A stretch of 64,000 nt of DNA from Bacteroidales bacterium UBA1410 (lineage in GTDB: Bacteria; Bacteroidota; Bacteroidia; Bacteroidales; Dysgonomonadaceae), in contig DBPW01000043.1 of the NCBI GenBank assembly GCA_002305015.1, positions 8,248 to 72,247 of the forward strand, read 5' to 3'. Shown in pieces: positions 15,712 through 25,431 of this stretch; positions within the stretch are counted from its first letter, which is position 1; every line of letters begins with the position of its first letter. The notes beneath the pieces were generated by a model. The model ran no database searches and was not told the origin of the DNA. It was given only the letters and a program-made list of their open reading frames with translations. The position numbers were made by a program, and so were the translations under genes.

Positions 15712-17367
15712 TTATTTTCCTTTTTCACGAATTTCAACGCGGCGTATTTTACCGCTGATGGTTTTGGGTAATTCATCCACAAATTCGATAATTCGAGGAT
15801 ATTTGTAGGGTGCAGTTACCCTTTTTACATGATCCTGAATCTCTTTAATCAATTCGGGACTTTCTTTCCCTTTATATTCATTTGCCAGAACAATCGTTGC
15901 TTTTATTACTTGTCCACGTATTTCGTCGGGAACTCCGGTGACGGCACATTCCACAACGGCCGGATGGGTCATCAGTGCGCTTTCTACCTCAAAGGGACCG
16001 ATGCGGTATCCCGAACTTTTGATGATATCGTCGGTACGGCCTACAAACCAGTAATAACCGTCTTCGTCGCGCCAGGCTATGTCGCCCGTGTGATAGAGTT
16101 GTCCGGAATAGGCTTTGCGAGTGAGTTCTTCGTCGCGGTAATAGCCCATAAACAAGCTCAGGGGGTGCCCCTTGTGTGTGTCGATGCAAATTTCGCCTTC
16201 CTCTCCCTCTTCAGCGAGAAGCCCGTCGGGCTTAATCAGTTTCATGTCGTAAAGCGGATTGGGAACTCCCATTGAGCCGGGTTTGGGTTCAATCCAGGGA
16301 AAGGTAATAATGATAGGTGCCGTTTCGGTTTGTCCGAAGGCTTCTTTAATCTGAATGCCGGTTTGCCTGTAAAAGATTTCAAAGATCGACGGATTGAGTG
16401 CTTCGCCCGCCGTGGTGCAGTATTCCAGTGCCGAAAGATCGTATTTTGTGAGGTCTTCGCGTACCAGGAAACGATAGATGGTGGGAGGTGCACAAAACGA
16501 GGTGACGTTGTATTTCGAAATCATCCGGAGCATGTCGGTCGGGATAAACTTGCCATCGTAGTCGTAAATAAACACGCATGCTCCCACTATCCATTGTCCG
16601 TAGAGTTTTCCCCAAGTGGCTTTCGCCCATCCGGTTTCGGCAACGGTGAGGTGTATGCTGTTTTCGTGCAGATTGTGCCAATATTTGGCAGTGGTGATAT
16701 GCCCCAACGGATAGGTGAAATTGTGAATCACCATTTTAGGTTGTCCTGTGGTTCCCGAGGTGAAATACAACAGCATCATGTCGTTGTTTTCGTTGACTTT
16801 CTCAGGTTTCACAAAGGGTGCTGCTTTCTCTATCTCCTCGTGCAAACTAAGCCACCCGTCGTAATGATTACTGCTGTTTATGATGAGATGTTTAACGGAG
16901 GGCGATTTGGGGAGGGCTTTGTTGATATGGTCGATGAGCTCCGGATCTTCGGATGCTACTATCGCTTTGATGCTCGCTGCATTGGCGCGATAAACGATAT
17001 CTTTATCGGTAAGCAGATGAGTGGCCGGGATGGCTACCGCTCCTATCTTGTGTAGTGCCAGAATGGTATACCAAAATTCGATGTTTCGTTTAAGGATGAG
17101 CATCACCATGTCTCCTTTTTCAATACCCAACGATTGAAAAAAAGAAGCTGTCTTATCAGATAGCTCCTTCAACTCTGCGAATGTCATGTCGCGGTGTTCG
17201 CCTCGATCGTTTGTCCAGCAAATGGCTCGTTTGTCGGGATGGGTTTTTGCCCATTCGTCCGTTACATCGTAGGCAAAATTAAAGTTCTCGGGAACTTCGA
17301 TTTGATAGTTTTCTACAAAATCTTGATGAGATATAAATTCCGTTCGTTTTAAAAATTTTTCGAGCAT
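15712..17367 (-). CDS. Acyl-CoA synthetase (AMP-forming, medium-chain/ACSM type)
   Basis: Activates a carboxylic acid to its CoA thioester through an acyl-adenylate. 551 residues. P-loop-like YFTSGTTGQPKM (about 190), EAFGQTET (about 340), hinge GRTDDIIKSSGYRIGPFEVES (about 440) and the catalytic lysine in PKTISGKIRR near the C-terminus are all intact. The overall pattern is closer to medium-chain synthetases than to acetyl-CoA synthetase (which is about 650 residues). It lies 54 bases downstream of an XRE-cupin regulator on the same strand, probably its regulator. The acid substrate is not known. Confidence 0.88.
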   Translation of the reverse strand: MLEKFLKRTEFISHQDFVENYQIEVPENFNFAYDVTDEWAKTHPDKRAICWTNDRGEHRDMTFAELKELSDKTASFFQSLGIEKGDMVMLILKRNIEFWYTILALHKIGAVAIPATHLLTDKDIVYRANAASIKAIVASEDPELIDHINKALPKSPSVKHLIINSSNHYDGWLSLHEEIEKAAPFVKPEKVNENNDMMLLYFTSGTTGQPKMVIHNFTYPLGHITTAKYWHNLHENSIHLTVAETGWAKATWGKLYGQWIVGACVFIYDYDGKFIPTDMLRMISKYNVTSFCAPPTIYRFLVREDLTKYDLSALEYCTTAGEALNPSIFEIFYRQTGIQIKEAFGQTETAPIIITFPWIEPKPGSMGVPNPLYDMKLIKPDGLLAEEGEEGEICIDTHKGHPLSLFMGYYRDEELTRKAYSGQLYHTGDIAWRDEDGYYWFVGRTDDIIKSSGYRIGPFEVESALMTHPAVVECAVTGVPDEIRGQVIKATIVLANEYKGKESPELIKEIQDHVKRVTAPYKYPRIIEFVDELPKTISGKIRRVEIREKGK

Positions 17368-17421
17368 GATAAATTTTTAATTGTATTTATGTTTATTTTC
17401 CAAAAGAGTTTGATGTTTTTC

Positions 17422-17982
17422 TCACGGGTGGAGAATCACGGCCAGAAATTTGACGGGTTTGTCGTTCAATGCTTTCATACCATGAGGAAGGGTAGAATCG
17501 AAATATATACTGTCGCCTTCGTTAAGGATATGGTTTTTCCCGTTGATGTGAATCATCATACTCCCTTCGAGAACCATATTGAACTCCTGTCCGGGATGAG
17601 TATTTTTGAAGAAATCTTCATCCATGGGTTTAGGTTCAACCGTGACGATGAATACTTCGGCTATATTGTTGGTAAAACCGGCTGTGAGTGATTGGTATTT
17701 ATAGGCTGATACCCTTTCAACGCTTAATCCTTTGTCCTTTCTGGTAATGAAATAAGAGCTCATTTTGGGCTCTGTTCCGAACAAGAGAGTGGAAAGATCG
17801 ATGTTGAATTCCTTCTCAATACGTTGAAGTACCGATATCGAAATGTCTTTAGTTCCTTCTTCGTATGCCAGGTAATCGTCCACTTTCAGTTCCAGAATAC
17901 TCGCCATTTTTTCAGGGGAATAACCCAGGGCTTCGCGTAACCCTTTTATGCGTTCGCCGATTTGTTTGAGGTCTGTTGTCAT
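17422..17982 (-). CDS. XRE-family regulator with C-terminal cupin domain
   Basis: 186 residues. The N-terminal helix-turn-helix (about 8-63; GERIKGLREALGYSPEKMASIL then LAYEEGTKDISISVLQRIEKEF) is followed by a cupin_2 domain (about 105-186) with TVEPKPMDEDFFKNTHPGQEFNMVLEG and LNEGDSIYFDSTLPHG. Such proteins sense a small molecule in the cupin. Its position directly upstream of the acyl-CoA synthetase suggests that it controls that gene, with an acid or acyl-CoA as possible ligand (inference). A TATCTTTA box (18011-18018, one mismatch to consensus) lies 28 bases upstream. Confidence 0.88.
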   Translation of the reverse strand: MTTDLKQIGERIKGLREALGYSPEKMASILELKVDDYLAYEEGTKDISISVLQRIEKEFNIDLSTLLFGTEPKMSSYFITRKDKGLSVERVSAYKYQSLTAGFTNNIAEVFIVTVEPKPMDEDFFKNTHPGQEFNMVLEGSMMIHINGKNHILNEGDSIYFDSTLPHGMKALNDKPVKFLAVILHP

Positions 17983-18030
17983 AGTTGTTTGCGAAATATT
18001 TTTAGCCGCGTAAAGATAATCAATTTATTT

Positions 18031-18819
18031 TTAGATTCGAATGATATTGTCCATTATTTCTTTGTTGATTCTGCCATTACCTGCTACCAGTTCTTTGCCG
18101 AAAAGGTAGTTTCTGCCGCCGGAGAAATCGGTGCATTTGCCGCCTGCGCATTCCAGTATAAATGTACCGGCTGCCACATCCCAAGGCGAGAGTGACGAGT
18201 GAAAGTAGGCGTCGCTTCTGCCACAGGCAACATAGCATATTTCCACCGCTGCCGAGCCTTTGATGCGAAAACTGCATTTGCGGAATTGAGCCAGTGTGTT
18301 TTGCAGTATTTTTTCGCCTTCCGGTGTGAGGTTGTAGGGTATGCCAAAGGCAATGTATCCGTTTTGGAGTTCTGCGTGAGAACTCACATGAATGGGTTGG
18401 CCGTTGAGTTGGGCTTTCCCTGGTTCGATGGCAGAATAGAGCTCGTTGGCTACAGGGTCGTAGACCACACCAAGCACGATTTTTCCTTTCCGCATGAGGG
18501 CAATGCTCACCGAAAATGGGTTGTCGCCATGTATATAATTGGTAGTTCCATCCAACGGATCTATAATCCACGTGTATTCTTTTTGTTCGTATTCAACGGT
18601 AGCTTCTTCGGTTAAAAATCCTGCTTCGGGAATCCGGTTTTGCAACGCTTCTACAAGTCGGCGTTCGGCTTCCTTATCGATATAGGTTACGTAATTTCTC
18701 GGACCCTTTAATTCAATGTCGTCAGGACTGAGTTTTATTTGTTCTTCTTTCAGGTATTTTCCTGTTGCAATAGCGATATTGCATACGGCATTGCATAAAG
18801 CTTCTATACTATACTCCAT
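18031..18819 (-). CDS. Inositol monophosphatase-family phosphatase
   Basis: 262 residues. Metal and catalytic motifs are present: GFLTEEAT (Glu), DPLDGTTNYIHG (about residues 87-98) and SPWDVAAGTFIL (about 210). Family members hydrolyse inositol phosphates, 3'(2'),5'-bisphosphate nucleotides or sugar phosphates with Mg2+; the motif set fits the IMPase/SuhB branch but does not fix the substrate. It stands alone with a -7 box 25 bases upstream, divergent from the first TetR gene. Confidence 0.88.
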   Translation of the reverse strand: MEYSIEALCNAVCNIAIATGKYLKEEQIKLSPDDIELKGPRNYVTYIDKEAERRLVEALQNRIPEAGFLTEEATVEYEQKEYTWIIDPLDGTTNYIHGDNPFSVSIALMRKGKIVLGVVYDPVANELYSAIEPGKAQLNGQPIHVSSHAELQNGYIAFGIPYNLTPEGEKILQNTLAQFRKCSFRIKGSAAVEICYVACGRSDAYFHSSLSPWDVAAGTFILECAGGKCTDFSGGRNYLFGKELVAGNGRINKEIMDNIIRI

Positions 18820-18843
18820 TTTTTGTTATTTTGATGGTTCGTA

Positions 18844-18851
18844 CAAAAGTA
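18844..18851 (-). promoter_or_regulatory. -7 box for the inositol monophosphatase gene
   Basis: Minus-strand TACTTTTG, an exact TAnnTTTG match, predicted transcription start about 20 bases before the ATG at 18819. Confidence 0.55.
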
Positions 18852-19009
18852 GTGAATTAACTTCAATTTTGCTTCCACATTTCGGTCGAAGTATTTGGTT
18901 ACTATGCTTTCGGCCGGTTTGGTTGCTTATTATTGGTGCTTTCGGATGGTTATATACTGTATTTAACATTAATTATATCGTATTATTAGTTTCATCCTGA
19001 AAAAGGGTA

Positions 19010-19056
19010 TAAATTTGCGCCTTGAATTTTCGAACAATTGAACAATTTATTCGAAT
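19010..19056 (+). promoter_or_regulatory. Promoter and possible TetR operator of efflux operon 1
   Basis: The -7 box TAAATTTG (19010-19017) is followed by TTCGAA (19029-19034), a tandem GAACAATT GAACAATT (19032-19047) and the palindrome ATTCGAAT (19049-19056). The symmetry just downstream of the transcription start and before the tetR ATG (19090) is where an autoregulating TetR protein would bind. The operator assignment is inference. Confidence 0.4.
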
Positions 19057-19089
19057 AGTCAAATATGAATAATTTAAATCCCAGGAAAG

Positions 19090-19677
19090 ATGAATACAGT
19101 AAGTGACGAAATGCGAAATACGATTATTCGTAAAGCGGGCGAACTTTTTAGTCGCTATGGGTACAGAAAAACCACAATGGATGATATTGCAGATGCCTTG
19201 CAAAAAGGGAAAAGTTCCATCTATTACTATTTTCAAAACAAAGAAGACATTTTTAGAGCGGTTATCGAAAAGGAGGCTATGGAAGCAAAAAGTGCTCTTC
19301 AAAAATCCATGGAAAGAGAGCCTACTCCTAAAGATAAGCTAAGGGTGTATTTATTGGAACGGACGAAAGAATTTATGCAAAAAGCAAATTATTACCAAGC
19401 TCTGCATTCCGATTATTTAACCAACTTGCCTTTTGTGGAGCATCTTCGCGAAAAGTACGACAAGGATGAGGTCCAAGTGATTCGACAAATTTTGGATGAA
19501 GGAGTAAAAATCGAACAATTTGATGTTGATGATACGTATTCCACAGCTTTAATCATCGTTAATACGCTAAAAGGGCTCGAAATCTTTTTCATCCTGGATA
19601 AACTGGATATAGCAGAATATTCGGTTCACCTGAATCGGTTGACCGATATCTTGCTTTACGGAATAACAAAACGTTAA
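19090..19677 (+). CDS. TetR/AcrR-family regulator of efflux operon 1
   Basis: 195 residues. The N-terminal DNA-binding domain (about 10-57) reads IIRKAGELFSRYGYRKTTMDDIADALQKGKSSIYYYFQNKEDIF, the classic TetR helix-turn-helix. The C-terminal ligand domain is variable. First gene of a plus-strand operon: 13 bases before the TolC-like gene and followed by adaptor, pump and PII-like genes. It probably represses the operon and is relieved by a pump substrate (inference from family and position). Confidence 0.9.
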   Translation: MNTVSDEMRNTIIRKAGELFSRYGYRKTTMDDIADALQKGKSSIYYYFQNKEDIFRAVIEKEAMEAKSALQKSMEREPTPKDKLRVYLLERTKEFMQKANYYQALHSDYLTNLPFVEHLREKYDKDEVQVIRQILDEGVKIEQFDVDDTYSTALIIVNTLKGLEIFFILDKLDIAEYSVHLNRLTDILLYGITKR

Positions 19678-19690
19678 ATAATCAGTGAAT

Positions 19691-21220
19691 ATGAAAGAAA
19701 TCAATTTTAGAAAGGGTTTAATCGACTTGTTGAGTCTGGTTTTTATCCTTTTTGCTCAAGGAATTGTTGCTCAGGAAGTTTACACATTGGAACAATGTCG
19801 GAAATTAGCATTGGAGCAAAACAAAAAAGTTAAGATAGCACAAGAAAAGGCGCAGGCATCCACTGCACTACGGAAATCGGCCTTTACGAAATATTTGCCC
19901 GATTTCAAATTGAATGCGGGTTACCTGCATACCAATAAAGCAATTGAGCTTTTGCAGCACGATATGTTTCTTCCCATTGTTCCTTATAATGCCATAGATC
20001 AACAAACGGGAAAATTCAATCCGGGAATTTTTCAGGAAGATCCGGCAACGGCTCTTAAAACATGGGTGATCAATCCCGAAACCGGCAAACCCTTGATCGA
20101 TGCTTCGGGAAATCCTGTTTTTCAGCAATATGCACTTATTCCGGCCGATCAGATGAAATTGGATTACAAGAATACGTATTATGCGGGTTTATCGGTGATG
20201 CAGCCTTTGTTTACAGGATTTAAAATAACGGAAACCTATCGTATTGCCCAATATGCAGAAATTATTGAAAACAGCAACATTACCCTTACCAAAGCCGAAT
20301 TGGTGAATAAGACGGATGAGGCTTATTGGCGGGTGGTATCGATGAATGAAAAAGTTAAGTTGGCCCAATCTTATCTGGAATTGCTGAATCGGTTGGTTTC
20401 CGATTTGGAGAATTTATATAACGAGGGAGTGATCATTCGAAACGATTTGTTGAAAGCACAGGTGAAACAAAATGATGCCAAATTGAAATTGTTGAAAGCC
20501 GAAAACGGATTGGCTTTATCGAAAATGGCATTGGCGCAAATTATGGGCGTTGAATCGGACAATCTCGGAGTGGCAGACGGAGTAGAATCCGGTCTTGAAA
20601 ATGAATCGTTACCTTATTTGGCAAGCCCTCAAACGGTGGACAACAGGGTGGAAATAGAGATGCTGAAACAAAAAGTTTCGATCGCCGAATCGGCACAAAA
20701 AATTGCGACCTCACGTTTTATGCCCGATATCTTTCTTTCCGGCCGATATGCATATTTAAATCCGAATCCCTATAATGGTTTTGAAAAAAAGTTTGGCGGC
20801 GATTGGAATATCGGTGTAGTTATGTCGGTGCCTATTTTCCATTGGGGCGACAGGGTACATACCTTAAATGCCGCAAAAAGAGATCGTCAAGCTGTGCAGT
20901 ATGAATTGGACGAAACGCGGGAATTGATCGATTTGCAAATCCGGCAATCGATTAATGCATATACCGAATCGTTGGATAAGGTTGCGATTTGTAAATTATC
21001 GAAAGAACAAGCAAAAGAAAGTATGGACATATCGCGAAACCATTTTGGTGAAGGATTGATAAAGCTAACAGATCTGTTGGAGTCGCAGTTGGATTGGGAG
21101 CAGGCGAACAACAATTTTATTGATGCCGTAATTGAAATGAAGATCGCACGAACGGAATTAGACAAAGCTACCGGTGCCATTTATGATTACCCCGAGATGT
21201 ATAATCAAGAAAATAATTAA
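19691..21220 (+). CDS. TolC-family outer-membrane efflux channel (operon 1)
   Basis: 509 residues from the ATG at 19691; a GTG two codons earlier is less likely. Signal peptide MKEINFRKGLIDLLSLVFILFAQGIVAQ. The mature protein has two OEP (TolC) repeats with long periplasmic coiled coils, for example LEQCRKLALEQNKKVKIAQEKAQAS and ANNNFIDAVIEMKIARTELDKATG. A roughly 60-residue insert (about 60-155) is rich in proline and glycine and may form the external loop. It is the outer-membrane exit duct for the adjacent pump. Confidence 0.9.
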   Translation: MKEINFRKGLIDLLSLVFILFAQGIVAQEVYTLEQCRKLALEQNKKVKIAQEKAQASTALRKSAFTKYLPDFKLNAGYLHTNKAIELLQHDMFLPIVPYNAIDQQTGKFNPGIFQEDPATALKTWVINPETGKPLIDASGNPVFQQYALIPADQMKLDYKNTYYAGLSVMQPLFTGFKITETYRIAQYAEIIENSNITLTKAELVNKTDEAYWRVVSMNEKVKLAQSYLELLNRLVSDLENLYNEGVIIRNDLLKAQVKQNDAKLKLLKAENGLALSKMALAQIMGVESDNLGVADGVESGLENESLPYLASPQTVDNRVEIEMLKQKVSIAESAQKIATSRFMPDIFLSGRYAYLNPNPYNGFEKKFGGDWNIGVVMSVPIFHWGDRVHTLNAAKRDRQAVQYELDETRELIDLQIRQSINAYTESLDKVAICKLSKEQAKESMDISRNHFGEGLIKLTDLLESQLDWEQANNNFIDAVIEMKIARTELDKATGAIYDYPEMYNQENN

Positions 21221-21227
21221 TCGATCA

Positions 21228-22274
21228 ATGAATATGAAAAAGAATTTATTATTTGCAGTTTGTCTCTTGCTTATGGCTACTGCATGCTCAACACAAAACA
21301 AATCGGAAGAAAATGAGGTGAAAGCCGTAAGGGTGACTGTTGCCGAATCGGTTGAAACGGAATATCATCCTGTTCTTAATTATTCCGGTACTGCAGAAGC
21401 AAACCGGAAAGTTAATTTAGCTTCATCCCTACCCGGAAGAATAGAAAAAATATACTACAAAAAAGGAGACTTCGTTGCTCAAGGTGCCAAAATTGTGGAA
21501 TTGTCGGACGAAATGCTCATACAGGCACAAGTGGAAAACGAGGCAATCAAAAAAGACTATGAACGATTGAGTCGGTTGAAAGAAAAAGGGAGTGTCAGTT
21601 TGATGGATTATGATCATATAAAAGCAAAATATGAAGCTTCGGAAGCCAAAGTGAAAATGTTGAAAAAAAATACCACCATCACTGCACCGTTTTCGGGCAT
21701 ACTGGTTGATGTTTTTGTTGAGGAAGGCGAAAATTATTCGTTTGTGCCATCGGTGGGTACCGATTTAAAAATCGAAAACGGTATTGTGACGTTGATGCAA
21801 TTGAACCCTTTGAAGGTTAAAATAGAAGTGAATGAAAAAGAATTGCCTCTAATACATAAAGGAAATGAGGTTGAGGTGATTTTTGATGCGTATCCCGAAG
21901 AAAAAGTTATCGGGAAAATACATTATATTTCTCCTGTCTTATCTTCTGTTACACGCACCTCTTCTGTTGAGGTAGAAATTCCCAATACTTCGTTGAAATT
22001 CAAACCGGGCATGTTTTGCAGAACATCGCTTGAACTGCCGGCGGCAAAAGGCGTTTTTGTGCCCATTAATGCCATTTACAGGCAACCGGGTACCGGTGAT
22101 GAGTTTTTATTTGCGGTGAACGACGATAATACGGTTTCCCGCATTCAGGTGAAACGAGGAGAAACGGTGAAAGATAAAATTCACATCCCCGAAATAGCAG
22201 CGGGCATACGGGTGGTTATTGATGGAAAAAACAAATTGGATGAAGGTACTCTTGTGGAAATTGTTAAGGAATAA
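21228..22274 (+). CDS. RND efflux membrane-fusion (periplasmic adaptor) lipoprotein (operon 1)
   Basis: 348 residues. Lipoprotein signal MNMKKNLLFAVCLLLMATAC with the lipobox ending at Cys20, so it is lipid-anchored. The start could also be the ATG at 21234. The order is barrel-sandwich half (RKVNLASSLPGRIEKIYYKKGDFV), alpha-hairpin (about 90-150), lipoyl second half (TTITAPFSGILVDVFVEEGENY) and beta-barrel/membrane-proximal domains. It bridges the RND pump and the TolC channel. Frames upstream of 21228 overlap the channel gene and lack a signal peptide. Confidence 0.92.
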   Translation: MNMKKNLLFAVCLLLMATACSTQNKSEENEVKAVRVTVAESVETEYHPVLNYSGTAEANRKVNLASSLPGRIEKIYYKKGDFVAQGAKIVELSDEMLIQAQVENEAIKKDYERLSRLKEKGSVSLMDYDHIKAKYEASEAKVKMLKKNTTITAPFSGILVDVFVEEGENYSFVPSVGTDLKIENGIVTLMQLNPLKVKIEVNEKELPLIHKGNEVEVIFDAYPEEKVIGKIHYISPVLSSVTRTSSVEVEIPNTSLKFKPGMFCRTSLELPAAKGVFVPINAIYRQPGTGDEFLFAVNDDNTVSRIQVKRGETVKDKIHIPEIAAGIRVVIDGKNKLDEGTLVEIVKE

Positions 22275-22292
22275 ATTAAAAATCAACATAAA

Positions 22293-25200
22293 ATGAAATT
22301 ACCTGAAATAGGCGTAAAAAGACCTGTAGCTACGGCGATGTTATTCGTTGCTATTATCCTTCTTGGATTGGTTGCAATGAAATTGCTTCCCCTTGATGTG
22401 ATGCCCGAATTGGAATATCCGTCAATTACCATTATTACGGTATATCCGGGTGCATCGGCAAACGAAGTGGAAGAGCAAGTGAGCAAACCTCTTGAAGCTG
22501 TGCTTTCCGGTGCCGAATATTTGAAAGATATAAAATCGATATCGAAAGAGAATGTATCGTTTATTCAATTGAGTTACAACTGGAATACCGATGTTACGGC
22601 TGCGGCAAACAATGCCAGAGACTTAATGGAGTTGGTTAAAAGCAGACTTCCGAAAGCAGCAGAAAGTCCAATTATTTTTAAGATCAACTCCTCTATGATG
22701 CCTATTCTTGGCTATTCGATCAATGCGACAAGCAATTATAATGGGATCGAAAAAATCATAGAAGATAAAATTGCTTCGCCTTTACGTAAAGTGGACGGAG
22801 TGGGAACAGTAATTTATTTGGGACAGCCCGAACGCGAGATTTCGATAAGTGTGGATCCCCGTCAATTGAAGGCGTATAATTTGTCGGTAAGCGAAATATC
22901 GACCATTTTACAAGCCGAGAATATCAATGTGCCTGCGGGAAACATAAAAGTAGGGGTGTATGATTTTTCGGTACGTGTGCCGGGAAAATTCGAAACGGTA
23001 GAAAATATCGAAAATATAGCATTGAAGGCGTTTAACGGGAAAGTAGTACGATTGAAAGATGTGGCGGCGGTACAAGATACTTTTGCCGAAAAGCAGGCTT
23101 TTGCACGCAATCACCTAGGGGAAGGTGTGGCTCTTTTGGTACAAAAACAAACGGGAACCAATACATTGGAAGTGGTTCAGGCGGTGAGAAAAGAAATGGA
23201 GAAAATTAAAAAGACGCTTCCTGGTGATGTGCAGATCAATGAAATGATCAGTACCGACGAAATGGTGACAGAATCGGTGAAGAATCTCACTTCCTCGCTT
23301 TTTTATGCGTTGATTTTTGTGACGTTGGTAGTATTGATGTTCTTGAGAGAGTGGCGCTCGAGCCTTATCATTTTTGTTACGATGCCGGTGTCGCTGATTA
23401 GTGCATTTATCGTGATGTACATCATGGATTACACGATCAATATTTTTTCTCTCATGTCGTTAATCATAGCCATCGGTATGGTGGTGGACAATGCCATTGT
23501 GGTGTTGGAAAATATTACCCAGCACATCGAGAGGGGTACCAAGCCAAGGCAGGCGGCCATTTTCGGAACGTCAGAGATGGGTATGGCTATATCGGCTTCA
23601 ACCGTTACCACGCTGGTGGTGTTTCTTCCTATGGTTTTCATGGGAGGTATTGTAGGAATTATGTTTAAACAATTGGCCATCCTGACGTGTGTGTGCATGA
23701 TTATGTCGTTGTTTACTGCCCTTACGTTAACGCCGATGCTTTCGTCACGGTTATTGAAAAAGAAGGGGGAAGATCAAGAGAAACAAAGCAAGTTTTATCA
23801 ATGGAGCGAGAACATGTTTAACAAAGTTGAATACGGCTATAAAAACTTGCTTGCTTGGACAGTGGCTCATAAGGGAGTGGTTATTGTTTCTGCTGCGGTT
23901 ATATTTGTGGCGGTTATGCTGTGGGGAAAGAAAATCGGTACGGATTATATTCCCGATTTCGATGCAGGAAGCTTTGCTCTTTCGTTTGAAACCGAAGTAG
24001 GAACAAGTGCCGAACAGACCGACAGTATAGGGCAGCAAATATTGAAAATATTGTATGAGGAGATTGAAGAAATGGTTCCCGGTTCTTCCGGAGCAATTGC
24101 CGGCCAAACGCGCGACGGAGCGCTAACGACAGTAGGTTTCAAAGAAGGGAAAAATATTGGCAGTGTATTGTGTCACCTTACTCTTCCCGATAAACGAAAA
24201 AGAACGGCAGAAGAGATTGCCGATGCGGTTCGTAAACGGCTTGACGAAATTCCTCAAATAGAAAAATACCAAATTCAGGCAGGTAGCATTTTGGCCGCAG
24301 CCATAACGGGGAACAAACGACCGGTAGAAATTCATATTTCGGGTGATGATTTGGATGCGATCAATAAAACGGCGCTTTCTTTCGAGGAAAAATTGAAGGC
24401 ATGCAACGAGTTTAAGGATGTGGAAACCTCGGTAGATAACGGAAAAATAGAAGTGCAAATTGTTATCGACAAAGAAAAAGCATCTCAAATGGCCTTGAAT
24501 ACCGCACTTATCGGTATGCAGATTCGGCAAAATTTATTTGGTGCCGAATCGGGAGAATTTACCGAAGGAGGAGACGATTATGATATCAAGATACGATACG
24601 CTCCGGAATTTCGGAACGATATCGAAGGATTGAAGGAAATGCAGATAACCAATTTATTGGGTAAACAGGTGCCTTTATCGACCATTGCCGAAATTAAACA
24701 AGACATTGGTTTGTTGGAAATACAGCGCGAATCGCAACAGCGTTTCGTGTTGGCTACGGCCAATCTGAATGATGTTTCGTTGGGAAAAGGAGCCAAGATA
24801 GCCCAAACAATCATAGACGATACAGAAATACCCGAAGGGGTGAACGTAACACTTGGCGGGCAGGTGGTCGATCAGGGAGAATCGTTCGGAGACCTGTATC
24901 TGATTCTTTTCCTTGGTATTGCATTGGTATATATGGTTATGGCGGCTCAGTTTGAATCGTTTAAAGATCCGTTTATCATTATGTTTGCCGTACCGTTTAC
25001 ATTAGTTGGGGTTGTTTTGGCATTTCTTGCAACAGGACTGACGTTAAGCATTACTACTTTTATCGGCGTAATTATGTTGATGGGAATTGTTGTGAACAAC
25101 GGTATCGTATTGGTCGATTATACCAACATGCTTCGTAAACGTGGATATACGCTTTATGAGGCGGTAACAGAAGCCGGCCGATCGCGTTTGCGCCCTATAT

Positions 25201-25394
25201 TAATGACTACATTGACTACGATATTGGGTATGTTGCCGATGGCATTGGGTAAAGGAATGGGTAAAGAAATGTATTCGCCGCTAGGTGTTACCATTATTGG
25301 AGGCCTGTTGGTTTCGGCATTAATTTCTCTGATTCTGATTCCGGCCATTTATACATCCCTTAACGAAAAGAGGGCTAATAAGTCGCATGAATAA
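22293..25394 (+). CDS. RND efflux pump, AcrB-like (operon 1)
   Basis: 1033 residues with the usual 12-helix, two-porter layout of proton-driven RND pumps (HAE1-like). N-terminal GVKRPVATAMLFVAIILLG and TYPGASANEVEEQVSKPLE-type motifs are visible. The TM4 proton relay, Asp407-Asp408 in AcrB, reads D399-N400 (VVDNAIVVLENI), and the TM10 lysine (AcrB Lys940) is N935 (VVNNGIVLVDY). The two changes go together and leave one acidic relay residue. The substrate is not predictable. It is 18 bases downstream of the adaptor and 37 bases upstream of a PII-like gene. Confidence 0.93.
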   Translation: MKLPEIGVKRPVATAMLFVAIILLGLVAMKLLPLDVMPELEYPSITIITVYPGASANEVEEQVSKPLEAVLSGAEYLKDIKSISKENVSFIQLSYNWNTDVTAAANNARDLMELVKSRLPKAAESPIIFKINSSMMPILGYSINATSNYNGIEKIIEDKIASPLRKVDGVGTVIYLGQPEREISISVDPRQLKAYNLSVSEISTILQAENINVPAGNIKVGVYDFSVRVPGKFETVENIENIALKAFNGKVVRLKDVAAVQDTFAEKQAFARNHLGEGVALLVQKQTGTNTLEVVQAVRKEMEKIKKTLPGDVQINEMISTDEMVTESVKNLTSSLFYALIFVTLVVLMFLREWRSSLIIFVTMPVSLISAFIVMYIMDYTINIFSLMSLIIAIGMVVDNAIVVLENITQHIERGTKPRQAAIFGTSEMGMAISASTVTTLVVFLPMVFMGGIVGIMFKQLAILTCVCMIMSLFTALTLTPMLSSRLLKKKGEDQEKQSKFYQWSENMFNKVEYGYKNLLAWTVAHKGVVIVSAAVIFVAVMLWGKKIGTDYIPDFDAGSFALSFETEVGTSAEQTDSIGQQILKILYEEIEEMVPGSSGAIAGQTRDGALTTVGFKEGKNIGSVLCHLTLPDKRKRTAEEIADAVRKRLDEIPQIEKYQIQAGSILAAAITGNKRPVEIHISGDDLDAINKTALSFEEKLKACNEFKDVETSVDNGKIEVQIVIDKEKASQMALNTALIGMQIRQNLFGAESGEFTEGGDDYDIKIRYAPEFRNDIEGLKEMQITNLLGKQVPLSTIAEIKQDIGLLEIQRESQQRFVLATANLNDVSLGKGAKIAQTIIDDTEIPEGVNVTLGGQVVDQGESFGDLYLILFLGIALVYMVMAAQFESFKDPFIIMFAVPFTLVGVVLAFLATGLTLSITTFIGVIMLMGIVVNNGIVLVDYTNMLRKRGYTLYEAVTEAGRSRLRPILMTTLTTILGMLPMALGKGMGKEMYSPLGVTIIGGLLVSALISLILIPAIYTSLNEKRANKSHE

Positions 25395-25431
25395 GGATAG
25401 AAAATAATAAACAAGAAGAAAACATTCAGAT

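Noticed and set aside
15712..18571. Several long open frames opposite and within the acyl-CoA synthetase and inositol monophosphatase genes
   Set aside because: They carry no family motifs, have odd residue composition and overlap genes with clear motifs; they are shadows.
21174..21227. Adaptor protein start at 21174
   Set aside because: It overlaps the TolC-like gene and precedes the lipoprotein signal peptide, which must be N-terminal.
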